NCBI RefSeq assembly: GCF_024198235.1
Contig: NZ_JAKCFB010000020.1
Span: 1-64,000 of the forward strand
Length of the DNA stretch: 64,000 nt
Reading direction: 5' to 3'
Source of the DNA: Myxococcus dinghuensis
Lineage (GTDB): Bacteria; Myxococcota; Myxococcia; Myxococcales; Myxococcaceae
Both the position numbers and the translations under genes were made by a program. This document shows positions 1 through 7,712 of the stretch, piece after piece. Below the pieces are notes generated by a model. The model worked only from the letters and a program-made list of their open reading frames with translations. It had not been told where the DNA came from and did no database searches. Numbering within the stretch: the stretch's first letter is position 1; each line of letters opens with the position of its first letter.

Positions 1-1
1 T

Positions 2-61
2 GACCGCCGCTACCTCGACATGTCCCTGCTCAACTCAACCCCAGACACTGCCGCTGCTTGA
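2..61 (+). CDS. C-terminal tail of a gene cut by the window edge
   Basis: Frame 2 is open from the window edge to a TGA at 59-61 and encodes 19 residues ending in NSTPDTAAA. An Ala/Thr-rich end is common for myxobacterial proteins, but no domain can be assigned from so short a piece. It could also be chance open frame. The flanking DNA upstream of the window would decide. Confidence 0.3.
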   Translation, partial: DRRYLDMSLLNSTPDTAAA

Positions 62-109
62 CCCCACCAAGGAGCATTCCTTCCCCGTACCCCTCCGGAC
101 CAATTACAC

Positions 110-190
110 ACGATTCGGGACTTGACCCACGGACTCGCACCCGCGACGCATCAGCGCTTTCAGCGCTGCCCTGTCTGCCTCCTTCAGCTT
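110..190 (-). other. degenerate tRNA-like sequence
   Basis: Read on the minus strand, 152-168 forms a perfect anticodon-like arm (5-bp stem CAGCG/CGCTG, 7-base loop CTGAAAG with GAA in the centre, as in tRNA-Phe). It is followed by two T-arm-like pieces resembling GGGTTCGAGTCC and GTGGGTTCAAGTCCC. There is no recognisable D arm or acceptor stem and the T stem does not pair, so it is not a working tRNA. It may be a tRNA scar of the kind integrating elements leave. This is inference; chance resemblance is quite possible. Confidence 0.2.
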
Positions 191-266
191 CACTTCCGGT
201 CCCTGCATGCCGACCCTCCTACTTGGGCCAACATGCAGGTTCGGCAGACTTCATCCGGGCCGAAAA

Positions 267-464
267 CTAGCCCAGGTGAAGGCCAGCGGCAGGACCCGCA
301 GCGGCAAGGCCGTGGGTAGGCCCTACCGCGATGTGGATCTCGACGCCGCGGCCGCGCTGCACAGCAAGGGCCGGAGATGGCGGGAGATCGCCATCGCGCT
401 CTGGGGCCCGACCCGGCCCCTACACCGGGCGTGGCAGAACCGCCCCCCGGCTTCGGCCGCGTAG
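267..464 (+). pseudogene. serine recombinase C-terminal remnant
   Basis: The open frame encodes a tail with the layout of the C-terminal helix-turn-helix of Pin/Hin-type serine recombinases: a Gly-Arg-Pro linker (VGRPYRDVDL), a helix rich in Ala and Leu, then a WREIAIALW turn and a short terminal helix ending in HRAWQN. The catalytic N-terminal domain with its nucleophilic serine is absent; upstream sequence in this frame is not recombinase-like. It is therefore a 3' fragment of a mobile-element gene. It lies next to the tRNA-like stretch and the displaced Rhs tip, consistent with an old insertion scar. Confidence 0.45.
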
Positions 465-508
465 CTCCTTCTGGGCAGCGGGGTGTGACGGAAGGTTTTG
501 GTTGTGGC

Positions 509-889
509 CTACGGGTCCGAGACCTCGAACCGCTTCGCGAAGATGCGGATCTCGCTGGCCGTCGAGTTGGTGGTGATCTCGAAGCACCAAAGATCCCCAA
601 GATCGACCCCGAGCGCCATCCACCGCTGCCTCATCTCGGCCAGCTTCGGCGCGTCAGCGATGCAGCGCGCGGCGCGGATCGACTCCGGCGCGGTCACCCC
701 GAAGTTCATCTGCGCGTTGAAGGCGTAGCAATCCGTGAAGCGCACCTTCTGCTTCCGGCCATCCGGCCACTCGACCAGCAGGGCGACCTCATCGCGCTCA
801 CCGGGGGTACTCCGGTCGATGTTCAAGCTCACCAGCAGGGCGTCGTGCCACTCCAGCTCCGCGAACGCCTCGTCGATCCTCTCCGTCAT
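509..889 (-). CDS. candidate immunity protein for the Rhs toxin tip
   Basis: A 126-residue cytoplasmic protein with no signal peptide or membrane helix. The ATG lies 2 bp after the stop of the Rhs toxin frame, so the two are in one transcription unit. It begins with an acidic stretch (EAFAELEWHDALL) and has alternating hydrophobic/charged segments typical of small alpha/beta immunity folds, but I recognise no named family. A small gene directly behind a polymorphic toxin C-terminus is normally the cognate immunity gene, so the role is assigned from position only. Confidence 0.6.
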   Translation of the reverse strand: MTERIDEAFAELEWHDALLVSLNIDRSTPGERDEVALLVEWPDGRKQKVRFTDCYAFNAQMNFGVTAPESIRAARCIADAPKLAEMRQRWMALGVDLGDLWCFEITTNSTASEIRIFAKRFEVSDP

Positions 890-891
890 GG

Positions 892-1550
892 CTAGAACCC
901 CGGATCCTTATCGTTGTCGATTGACGCCGGGCTGTGGTGCTTGCCCTTGCCGTCGAGATGGTAGTGGCTCCTGTTCGGTCCCGCCCGGCGGGGTGGAGTC
1001 GGAGGGTCGATCCGCAGTCGCTCCTTGAACTTCCCATTGACGATCTCGCCATAGCTGCCGGAACGGTGCGGGTTCTCGAAGTAGCCCTCGGGGATCTTAT
1101 GCTTCGGCCCCTTCGGGAGCACTACGCCGTCGGGTGTAACGTGGAACACGTCATCGGCGGCACCACCGCCATTCTTTGCGGCCTCGGCTGCGGGCGGGGT
1201 AGTCTCTCCTCCACTACCGCCCCCCCCAGCGTCCCCTGCCTGGTTCGCCATCTGCAGAGCATTGGATGCTCCTATGAGGTTGATTGCACCGGCAGCGATA
1301 TAGACGGTCCCCATTGCCGCAGCCGAAACGCCTAGGGCGGAGGCAGGGACGCCAATCACGGCCCCGATTCCGGACAAGGAGAGTACACCACCTCCCGCCG
1401 CCGTCCCTCCTCCTCCAACGATCCCCACCACCCCCCCGACAATGTCCACCACGCCCCAGGCGAAGAGAGCAGCAGCGTATCCCACATAGAACTGCCGCGA
1501 ATTCCCCTCGGGTGGAGGCACGAGTCCGAGGCCAGGAACTCCTCCTGCGA
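892..1550 (-). CDS. Rhs toxin tip: pre-toxin hydrophobic segment plus C-terminal toxin domain
   Basis: This frame holds the C-terminal part of the Rhs protein. A long Gly/Ala-rich hydrophobic stretch (about 80 residues, with VVDIVGGVVGIVGG and later AAMGTVYIAAGAINLIG) matches the helical pre-toxin regions common in Rhs and other polymorphic toxins. A linker rich in Gly, Ser and Glu follows, then a polar 90-residue end with conserved-looking His, Arg and Asp residues (GSYGEIVNGKFKERLRID and RSHYHLDGKGKHHSP). The His cluster suggests a nuclease-like or metal-binding toxin, but I cannot name the family. The frame joins the Rhs core frame only through a -1 shift at the G9 run (1552-1560). The first internal ATG is at 1521. 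Confidence 0.6.
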
Positions 1551-2213
1551 GCCCCCCCCCAACAGCGCGCCTTTCCCATACTCAATGACAACGCCGATGT
1601 TGTTCCGCGCGGAGTACAGGCTCCTTAGAAGAAAGAAGCGGAACTCTGCGGACATCGGCTCTTGCGGTTGGGTCGAGGACACCGAGAACCGTTCCCGAGT
1701 ACAGATAGTGCCGTCCTCGTTGCAGGATTCACGGCCCCATTCCACTCTGCCAACCGAAGCATTGCTTCCCGCGTAGGCGGAGCCACCATACCAGCTGTCA
1801 TAAATGATGACGGGCAGCTCGTTGGTCGCGAAGCCCGTGGGGTCTGTGTAGCGCAACGGGTTGTTGAGGCCGTAGCTGTAGCGGTTGAGCACCTGACTGA
1901 CGCGAGGCCCCACGAACAACGGGTCCGCGCAGAGGAAGCGCCCCAGCTTCGGGTCGTACATGCGCCCCTTCATGTTGATGAGACCCACCTCCTCGTCGTG
2001 CTCGTGCCCCGTGAAGCCCTGCCGCACCCGCGAGTTGCCCCGCGTCTGCGACATGCCCAACGAGTGCGGGTAGCGTCGCCCACCATACGGCTCATACTTC
2101 GACACCTCGAAGGCCGCGCCCGACTCATCCGTCAGCGTCTCGACCGAGCCCAGGTGGTCCTTGTGCAGGTACAGCGTCTTCTGCGCCGTGAGCTGCTCCT
2201 GCGCGTTGGTCAC
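1356..2213 (-). CDS. Rhs-family core fragment (orphan tip), frame broken at G9
   Basis: The GTG-initiated frame carries the end of an Rhs barrel: a KDHLGSVETLTDESG repeat and the core-terminating region with YGLNNPLRYTDPTG, the hyperconserved NPLRY-x-DPxG signature that precedes each variable toxin. Everything before the last repeats (over 1000 residues in a full Rhs) is missing, so it is an orphan tip rather than a secreted shell. After residue 220 or so the frame runs across nine Gs into non-homologous sequence. One extra G would join it to the toxin frame. Upstream it abuts a truncated unrelated gene. Expression as a toxin is doubtful unless it is recombined onto a full-length rhs gene. 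Confidence 0.75.
   Translation of the reverse strand: MTNAQEQLTAQKTLYLHKDHLGSVETLTDESGAAFEVSKYEPYGGRRYPHSLGMSQTRGNSRVRQGFTGHEHDEEVGLINMKGRMYDPKLGRFLCADPLFVGPRVSQVLNRYSYGLNNPLRYTDPTGFATNELPVIIYDSWYGGSAYAGSNASVGRVEWGRESCNEDGTICTRERFSVSSTQPQEPMSAEFRFFLLRSLYSARNNIGVVIEYGKGALLGGGSQEEFLASDSCLHPRGIRGSSMWDTLLLSSPGAWWTLSGGWWGSLEEEGRRREVVYSPCPESGP
1552..1560 (-). repeat. G9 homopolymer at the Rhs core/toxin frame break
   Basis: Nine consecutive Gs on the coding strand sit exactly where the Rhs core frame must move by -1 to reach the toxin frame. With ten Gs the reading becomes continuous (LLGGG then LAGGVPGLGLVPPPEGN). It may be a polymerase-slippage or phase-variation site, a programmed frameshift, a decayed pseudogene, or a sequencing/assembly indel. 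Confidence 0.7.
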
Positions 2214-2371
2214 CCTCCTCCGCCCCAGGGTTTCTTGAAGACCCGCTCGAACACCAGATGCCGGGCGTCATCCACGTCCTGCGCCGTGACACCGCATCCC
2301 AGCCGGGTACCGAGGGGAGCGGGCGCTCCCACCGCGAACTCGAACTCGAACCAGAATCGTCGCAGCGTCAT
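2210..2371 (-). pseudogene. truncated small conserved protein, 3' end replaced by Rhs DNA
   Basis: The ATG at 2371 has a good Shine-Dalgarno (AGGAG, 7-nt spacing). The start MTLRRFWFEFEF and the motif LGCGVTAQDVDDARHLVFE resemble a small family of about 85-100 residues that I recall from myxobacteria, whose members continue well past the VF position. Here only 53 codons remain and the frame ends in KKPWGGGG exactly where the Rhs fragment begins. The 3' half therefore seems to have been lost at the junction. The family function is unknown to me. Confidence 0.5.
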
Positions 2372-2512
2372 TGGCTTGCTCCTGGGATGAATCGCGGAGG
2401 GCCCCCTGGCTCGAACCGGATGGCGGGGCACCCATGTAAGGCTTGTGTGTCCCTGCAATGTTGCCGCTTTTCCAGGTCGGGCAGGCGTGGGAGTCAGGGC
2501 CACGTCCCCGGC

Positions 2513-2555
2513 TGGCGCCATCGGATGAAACATTGGCGCCATCCGATTGGCGCCA
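2513..2555. promoter_or_regulatory. three TGGCGCCA palindromes (candidate operator)
   Basis: Perfect octamer palindromes TGGCGCCA lie at 2513-2520, 2534-2541 and 2548-2555. The first two are followed by near-identical tails (TCGGAT and TCCGAT). Spacing is 21 and 14 bp, about two turns and just over one. They sit 74-116 bp upstream of the SDR start, in the leader of the SDR-AraC unit. The repeat number and phasing suggest a multi-site repressor or activator target; the downstream AraC protein is the obvious candidate, but this is inference. Confidence 0.5.
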
Positions 2556-2628
2556 GGACGGGGCGATTCCTAATTCTGAGCCACCGAATCCACGGTGCGG
2601 CATCCCACCGCTCAGGAAGGACACTCCC

Positions 2629-3513
2629 ATGTCGAAGGTCTGGTTCATCACCGGCAGCTCTCGCGGCCTCGGTCGCGACCTCACCCAGGCGGCGCTCGAC
2701 GCCGGCCACCGCGTCGTCGCCACGGCGCGCAACCCCGAGCAGCTCGAGGACCTCGCCAAGCGCTACGGCGACCGGATGCGTGCCGTCGCGCTCGACGTCA
2801 CCGACCCGGCCGCCGCCCGCTCGGCCGTCGCCGCGGCGGTCTCCGCCTTCGGGCGAATCGACGTCCTGGTCAACAACGCGGGCTACGCCAACGTCGCGGC
2901 CATCGAGGACGCCGACATGGACGACTTCCGCAAGCAGTTCGAGACGAACTACTTCGGCGTCCTCAACGTCACCCGCGCGGCCCTACCCGTGCTGCGCAAG
3001 CAGCGGGAAGGCCACATCATCCAGGTCTCCTCCATCGGCGGGCGCATGGGCACGCCGGGCATCGCGTCCTACCAGTCCGCCAAGTGGGCGGTGGAGGGGC
3101 TGTCCGAGGTCCTCGCCGCCGAGGTCGCCCCGCTGGGCATCCGCGTCACCATCATCGAGCCGGGCGGCATGCGCACCGACTGGGCCGGTGCCTCCATGAG
3201 CATCAGCGACGTCCAGGACGACTACCAGGCCACCGTCGGTGAAGTGACGCGGCGGCTGCGCAAGAGCGGCGACGCCGCGCGCGGCGACCCGGCGAAGGCG
3301 GCGCAAGCCATCCTCCGCATCACGCAGGAGAAGAACCCACCCCTGCGCCTGCTGCTCGGCTCCGACGCCGTCTTCTTCGCGGAGGCCGTCGCCAACAAGC
3401 GCAAGGCCGAGGACGAACACTGGAGGTCCCTGAGCGTGTCCACGGATTATGATGGACAGGTCGACTTCGCGCAGACCCCCATCGCCCAGATGCTCGTGAG
3501 CCCGAGGAACTGA
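2629..3513 (+). CDS. short-chain dehydrogenase/reductase (SDR)
   Basis: A 294-residue classical SDR: NAD(P)-binding TGSSRGLG at residues 8-15, NNAG at 82-85, catalytic Ser near 134-135 (QVSSIGG), Tyr148 and Lys152 in YQSAK. The PGGMRTDW segment after the active site is typical of the substrate loop in this group of oxidoreductases. The ATG at 2629 is preceded by AGGAAGG; more upstream codons in frame have no SDR-like sequence. The AraC gene starts 1 bp after its stop, so both form one transcript and the enzyme is probably under that regulator's control. The substrate cannot be told. Confidence 0.9.
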   Translation: MSKVWFITGSSRGLGRDLTQAALDAGHRVVATARNPEQLEDLAKRYGDRMRAVALDVTDPAAARSAVAAAVSAFGRIDVLVNNAGYANVAAIEDADMDDFRKQFETNYFGVLNVTRAALPVLRKQREGHIIQVSSIGGRMGTPGIASYQSAKWAVEGLSEVLAAEVAPLGIRVTIIEPGGMRTDWAGASMSISDVQDDYQATVGEVTRRLRKSGDAARGDPAKAAQAILRITQEKNPPLRLLLGSDAVFFAEAVANKRKAEDEHWRSLSVSTDYDGQVDFAQTPIAQMLVSPRN

Positions 3514-3514
3514 A

Positions 3515-4522
3515 GTGCCCACCGACCTCGTCCCCGTCCCCAGCGTCCTGCTCGACCGACTCACGTCGCTCGGGCTCGACGTGGGGCGGGTGCTCCAACA
3601 CGCGGGCCTCGTGCTCTCCCGGTTCCAGGAGCCCAAGGCCCGCCTCACCACGCGCGAGTTCATGGGCCTGTGGCACGGCATCGAGGTCATGGCGGGCGCC
3701 CGAGACATCGGCCTCCGCCTGGGCGCCGAGGCGCGAGCGCACCAGCTCGACGTGGCCACGATGGCCGCGACCCACTCGCCCAACCTCGGCGAGGCGCTCC
3801 AGAAGCTCGCGCGCTACAAGCGCATCACCTGCCCGGAAGAGGTCTCCATCGACGTCACGCGGGACGAGGCCCGTCTGGAGTTCCACTGGCTCCTCGCGGA
3901 GGAGGCCCTGCCCATGTTCCTCGTGGACGCGACGTTCGCGTCCACGCTCGCGCTCGCCCGGAGGGGCACGGGCAAGCCCGTCGCCCCCAAGCGGGTGGCC
4001 CTGGCCCGCCGTCGCGCCGACGCGGAGCTGCTCACCCGCCACTTCGGCTGCAAGGTCGTCTTCGACGCGCCCGTGGACCAGCTCGTCTTCGATGCACGGC
4101 TCCTGGACGAGCCACTGCTCACCCACAACGCGGACCTGCTGGCCCTCCTCGTCCCCAGCCTCGACGCCGCGCTCGAGGACCCCTTGTCGCGGCGCGCGCT
4201 CGAGGACGACGTGCGACGCGTGCTGCGCCGCCACATGTCCGGCGAGCGGCCCTCCGTCGACAAGGTCGCCGAGACGCTGCACATGAGCTCTCGCACGCTC
4301 CAACGTCGACTCGGTGAGACGGGCACGTCGTACCAGCGCCTGCTCGACGAGGTCCGTCACCAGGCCGCGTGCCGCCTGCTGTCCAGCACCACCGTGGAGC
4401 CCGTGGAGGTCGCGTTCCTCCTCGGCTTCGAGGAGCTGAACTCCTTCACCCGCGCCTTCCAGGGATGGGAGGGCATGACGCCCCTGCGGTGGCGCGGGGC
4501 CCGTCACGGACATGCGCACTGA
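3515..4522 (+). CDS. AraC-family transcriptional regulator
   Basis: 335 residues from a GTG start 1 bp after the SDR stop. The N-terminal 200 residues have the arrangement of the AraC arabinose-binding-like N-terminal domain found in ArgR/OruR-type regulators (LTTREFMGLWHGIE, LGLRLG-type and MAATHSPNLGEAL segments). The C-terminal 100 residues contain the two-helix DNA-binding region: VAETLHMSSRTLQRRL and the second HTH with VAFLLGFEELNSFTRAFQGWEGMTPLRWR, which carries the conserved F-x-x-x-x-x-F-x-R-A-F pattern. It probably controls the upstream SDR, perhaps through the TGGCGCCA sites. Confidence 0.9.
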   Translation: MPTDLVPVPSVLLDRLTSLGLDVGRVLQHAGLVLSRFQEPKARLTTREFMGLWHGIEVMAGARDIGLRLGAEARAHQLDVATMAATHSPNLGEALQKLARYKRITCPEEVSIDVTRDEARLEFHWLLAEEALPMFLVDATFASTLALARRGTGKPVAPKRVALARRRADAELLTRHFGCKVVFDAPVDQLVFDARLLDEPLLTHNADLLALLVPSLDAALEDPLSRRALEDDVRRVLRRHMSGERPSVDKVAETLHMSSRTLQRRLGETGTSYQRLLDEVRHQAACRLLSSTTVEPVEVAFLLGFEELNSFTRAFQGWEGMTPLRWRGARHGHAH

Positions 4523-4561
4523 GGAGCCCCACCGGGCGCTCGCCGCGCAACGGCCCAGACC

Positions 4562-5344
4562 TCAGCGGGGGTCGAACTCTCGCACGAGGACCCGTTCGAA
4601 CGCCCTCAGCGAGAGGACGCGGCGCGCGAAGGCGGCGAAGACGGCCTTCCCTCCCACCCGGTAGCGTGCCGTGGGCGCGCGCTCCGTCGCGGCGCGCAGA
4701 ATCGCATCGGAGACGCGGCCCGGGTCATCCCCTGTTTCAATCTGCCGCCGGATGATGGACTCGACCCGCTCCCGCCCCTCGTCGTACAGGGACAACAGCT
4801 CGCGGGGTCGCAGCATCTGGATGCCGGTGCGGTGCGCGGAGGGCTCTACCAACGCCACCTCCACCCCCATGGGCGCGACCTCCACGCGGAGCGCTTCCGT
4901 ATAGCCGGCCAGCGCATGTTTGCTCGCCGCATAGGCGCCGTGGAACGGCACGCCGACGAAGCCCGATACCGAGCCCACGTTGATGATGCGCCCCGCGCCA
5001 CGCGCCCGCATGACCGGGAGGACGGCGTTCGTCACCCGCATGACGCCGAAGACGTTGGTCTCGAAGAGGGCACGAGCCTCCTCCGCGCTCGTCTCTTCAC
5101 ACGCCCCCACCATGGCGCGCCCGGCGTTGTTCACGAGGACATCGATGCGCTCCGTCTGCCGTGACAGTGCGTCGAGGCACGCCCTCACGGACGCATCGGA
5201 ATCGACATCGAGCGAGAGGAAGCCAGCTCCGCCCGCGCGCCGGGTGCCGAAGACCTGGAAGCCGTGCTCACGGAAGCGGGCCGCGGTGAGGGCCCCGAAC
5301 CCCGAGGAAGCGCCTGTGATGAGTGCGACGGGTCGTTCATTCAT
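4562..5344 (-). CDS. SDR-family oxidoreductase
   Basis: 260 residues from ATG 5344 (MNERPVALITG). TGASSGFG at residues 10-17 binds the cofactor; NNAG is at 72-75, Ser125, and Tyr138/Lys142 in YAASK form the active site. The E-P-S-A-H-R-T segment is the post-active-site loop. A basic C-terminus (RRVLSLRAFERVL) resembles SDRs acting on steroid- or lipid-like substrates, but that is only a hint. It is divergent from the TetR regulator across about 100 bp, the usual arrangement for repressor-controlled SDRs. Confidence 0.88.
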   Translation of the reverse strand: MNERPVALITGASSGFGALTAARFREHGFQVFGTRRAGGAGFLSLDVDSDASVRACLDALSRQTERIDVLVNNAGRAMVGACEETSAEEARALFETNVFGVMRVTNAVLPVMRARGAGRIINVGSVSGFVGVPFHGAYAASKHALAGYTEALRVEVAPMGVEVALVEPSAHRTGIQMLRPRELLSLYDEGRERVESIIRRQIETGDDPGRVSDAILRAATERAPTARYRVGGKAVFAAFARRVLSLRAFERVLVREFDPR

Positions 5345-5447
5345 GGGTCGGACGATGCGGCGTCCTCGGGCAGGCAACCACTCAGGTTCCAAGAGCGGTC
5401 CTCCCTCCGAGCGCGCGCCGCCGGCCGGAATGACTTACTTTTCCCCC

Positions 5448-6122
5448 ATGCCGCCCCGAGACCGCACGCGTCGCCGCATCCAGCCTCGCCAACAGCGCGC
5501 CCAGCTCACGGTCGACAGCATCCTCACCGCGGCCGAACGGGTGATGACGAAGGAGGGCTACGCGAAGACGACGACCAATCACATCGCGGAGGTCGCGGGC
5601 GTCAACATCGCGTTGGTGTACCGCTACTTCGCGGGGAAGGAGGCCATCGTGGGCGCGCTCATCGAGCGCTGGGCGAACCGCACCGCCGAGGCGCTCGAAC
5701 AAACCCTCGCACGGCATGCCGACGCCCCACTTCCAGAGACAGTGAGGGCCATCATCGAGGTCCTCGTGAAGACCCCGGGACTTCCGGACTCGCTGCACCG
5801 AGAGCTCGTGAACAGCGTGGAACTCACGAAGCGGCGCGCGGCCATCGAGGCGCTTCGCGCACGGGCCTTCGAAGCCTTCGTCGAGGACCTCCAGCGACGT
5901 CGTGTGTTGGCGCGCGCGGCGGAAGGCGAGGCCCGGCTCTTCGTCCTTGCCCGGGCCCTCGAGGCGGTGAGCCACGCGGCGGCCTTCGAGCGCCCCGCGG
6001 GAATCTCCCTCGACACGGTCATCGAGGTGACGCGCGACATGGTGCTCGGCGTCCTCGAAGCGCCGAGGAGCGCCTCCCGACCTCGGGCACGCCGGAGCGG
6101 AGCAGCCGGCGGCGCCGCGTGA
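5448..6122 (+). CDS. TetR-family transcriptional regulator
   Basis: 224 residues. The N-terminal HTH is clear: residues 18-60 run SILTAAERVMTKEGYAKTTT then IAEVAGVNIALVYRYFAGKE, with the YRYF-x-x-K hallmark. The rest is a helical ligand-binding/dimer domain of usual length, with an Arg-rich tail. The ATG at 5448 was preferred over 5430 because it begins just ahead of the basic arm. It is divergently transcribed from the SDR gene, which it probably represses. No clean palindrome is visible in the shared region. Confidence 0.9.
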   Translation: MPPRDRTRRRIQPRQQRAQLTVDSILTAAERVMTKEGYAKTTTNHIAEVAGVNIALVYRYFAGKEAIVGALIERWANRTAEALEQTLARHADAPLPETVRAIIEVLVKTPGLPDSLHRELVNSVELTKRRAAIEALRARAFEAFVEDLQRRRVLARAAEGEARLFVLARALEAVSHAAAFERPAGISLDTVIEVTRDMVLGVLEAPRSASRPRARRSGAAGGAA

Positions 6123-6153
6123 GGCCATCGCCCGCGCTCTCGGGATGCGTGAC

Positions 6154-7635
6154 TCAGAGCAGCCCCGCCAGGCTGCGCACCGCCGCGCGCAGCCCCGCGG
6201 GGCTGGCCCCCGAGAACCCCAGCATGAGTCCCTGGACGGCGCCGCGTCCCAGGTAGAGCGGTGACAGCCTGCGCGCCCCCAATCCACGCGCGTCGGTGCT
6301 CGCGACGACGTGCGCGTCCCTCCTGCCTGCTCCGAGGAACGTCGCGACGTGCATCCCCGCCTCGGCAAGACCGGGACGGAGCTGGATTCCGACTTCCCGC
6401 CTCAACGCATCCAACAGCGCGTCCCGCCGCTCCGCGTACACGAGCCGCATCTGGCGCAGATGCGCCGCGTAGTGTCCTGACTCCATGAAGTGCGCCATGG
6501 CCGCCTGGGACAACGGTGGCGCGTGGCCGTCCGTCGAGGCCCGCGCCACGACGAAGGGCTCCACCAGCGCCTCCGGCACCACGAGGAACGCCAGCCGCAA
6601 CGCGGGGAACATCACCTTGTTGAAGGTCCCGGCGTAGAGCACCCGCCCCGCCACGTCCATGCCCTGGATGGCGGCGACAGGACGCGTCGCGTACCGGAAC
6701 TCGCTGTCGTAGTCGTCCTCGAAGAGCCACATTCCCGAGGCCCGCGCGTGCTCCAGCAAGGCCAGCCTGCGCGACAGGCTCATCGTCACGCCGAGCGGGT
6801 ACTGGTGCGAGGGCGTCACGTACGCCAGCCGCGCCCTGGGCGCACGCGAGACGCCGACCTCGACCTGGAGACCTTCACCATCCACCGGCACGGGTTGCAC
6901 CCGCGCCCCCGCCGACTCGAAGGCCGCCCGTGCGCCCAGGTAGCCGGGCTCCTCCAGCCACACCCCATCGCCTTCATCCAGGAGCAACCGCGCCGCCAGG
7001 TCCAACGCCTGCTGGGTGCTGGAGAACACGAGGACGCGGCGCCAGTCACACCGCACGCCTCTGGCCACCGCGAGGTGTGCCGCGATGGCCTCGCGCAGCG
7101 ACCGCAGTCCGGAGGGTTCTCCCGCGGTCATCATCCCCGGGCCCAGGAGCCGCGCTTGTCTCGCGACGGAGCGCGCCCACAGCTTCGCGGGGAACAGCTC
7201 GAGCGCGGGCAGGCATGGGGTGAACGGCTGGACGTCCCTGGGTTCGGGAGGCAGGACCTCGCGGGACATGAGCAACCCGCGGCGCGACAATCCGCGACCT
7301 CGCGCGCCCGCGCCTCCACGCGAAACCACCGACGCGCTCCGCGGCAACCGTGCATGCTCCGGCAGCGCGACGATGCTGCCCGCGCCCACCCGTCGCTCCA
7401 GGAAGCCCTCTGCGTCCAACTGCGCGAAGGCTCCCTCCACCGTGCCCCGGGAGACGCCCAGCTCCCGGGAGAGCGTGCGCGTGGACGGGAGCCTGCTTCG
7501 TGGCGCGAGCGCGCCCGAGAGGATGGCCTCGCGCAACCGTTCGTAGAGCTGACGATGGAGGGGACCCGAGCCTCCTCCATCCGAGAGCAGGAACGGCAAC
7601 GACACCCCGGCGGAGCGCTTCGGCATGCTCTGCAT
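6154..7635 (-). CDS. MocR/PdxR-type GntR regulator with aminotransferase domain
   Basis: 493 residues with the MocR architecture. Residues 25-92 form a winged HTH of GntR type (LHRQLYERLREAILSGAL, LPSTRTLSRELGVSRGTV). Residues 130-493 form a fold-type I aminotransferase-like domain. EDDYDSEFRY at 306-315 and the PLP lysine in AGTFNKVMFPALR (Lys340) are present, so PLP binding is likely retained. Such proteins sense PLP or amino-acid derivatives. It is divergent from the rhodanese gene; TGGTCCA and TGGACCA elements lie in the shared promoter. The target pathway is not evident. Confidence 0.92.
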   Translation of the reverse strand: MQSMPKRSAGVSLPFLLSDGGGSGPLHRQLYERLREAILSGALAPRSRLPSTRTLSRELGVSRGTVEGAFAQLDAEGFLERRVGAGSIVALPEHARLPRSASVVSRGGAGARGRGLSRRGLLMSREVLPPEPRDVQPFTPCLPALELFPAKLWARSVARQARLLGPGMMTAGEPSGLRSLREAIAAHLAVARGVRCDWRRVLVFSSTQQALDLAARLLLDEGDGVWLEEPGYLGARAAFESAGARVQPVPVDGEGLQVEVGVSRAPRARLAYVTPSHQYPLGVTMSLSRRLALLEHARASGMWLFEDDYDSEFRYATRPVAAIQGMDVAGRVLYAGTFNKVMFPALRLAFLVVPEALVEPFVVARASTDGHAPPLSQAAMAHFMESGHYAAHLRQMRLVYAERRDALLDALRREVGIQLRPGLAEAGMHVATFLGAGRRDAHVVASTDARGLGARRLSPLYLGRGAVQGLMLGFSGASPAGLRAAVRSLAGLL

Positions 7636-7669
7636 CTAGCCGGAACCCGCCACTGGCTGCTCGGGAAAA

Positions 7670-7712
7670 TGGTCCAGTCATCGCGCGTGAAATGGAGCTG
7701 TTTCGTGGACCA
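7670..7712. promoter_or_regulatory. inverted TGGTCCA/TGGACCA pair (candidate MocR operator)
   Basis: TGGTCCA at 7670-7676 and TGGACCA at 7706-7712 lie in opposite orientation, centres 36 bp apart, in the 121-bp region between the divergent mocR-type and rhodanese genes. Such widely spaced heptamers fit an elongated MocR dimer. Assignment is from position and symmetry only. Confidence 0.4.

Noticed and set aside
110..190. Functional tRNA-Phe gene
   Set aside because: The anticodon-like arm is good, but the T stem does not pair and no D arm or acceptor stem can be formed.
5345..5447. TetR operator palindrome in the SDR/TetR divergent region
   Set aside because: I could not find a convincing dyad; only short A/T-rich sequence (GACTTACTTTT) stands out.
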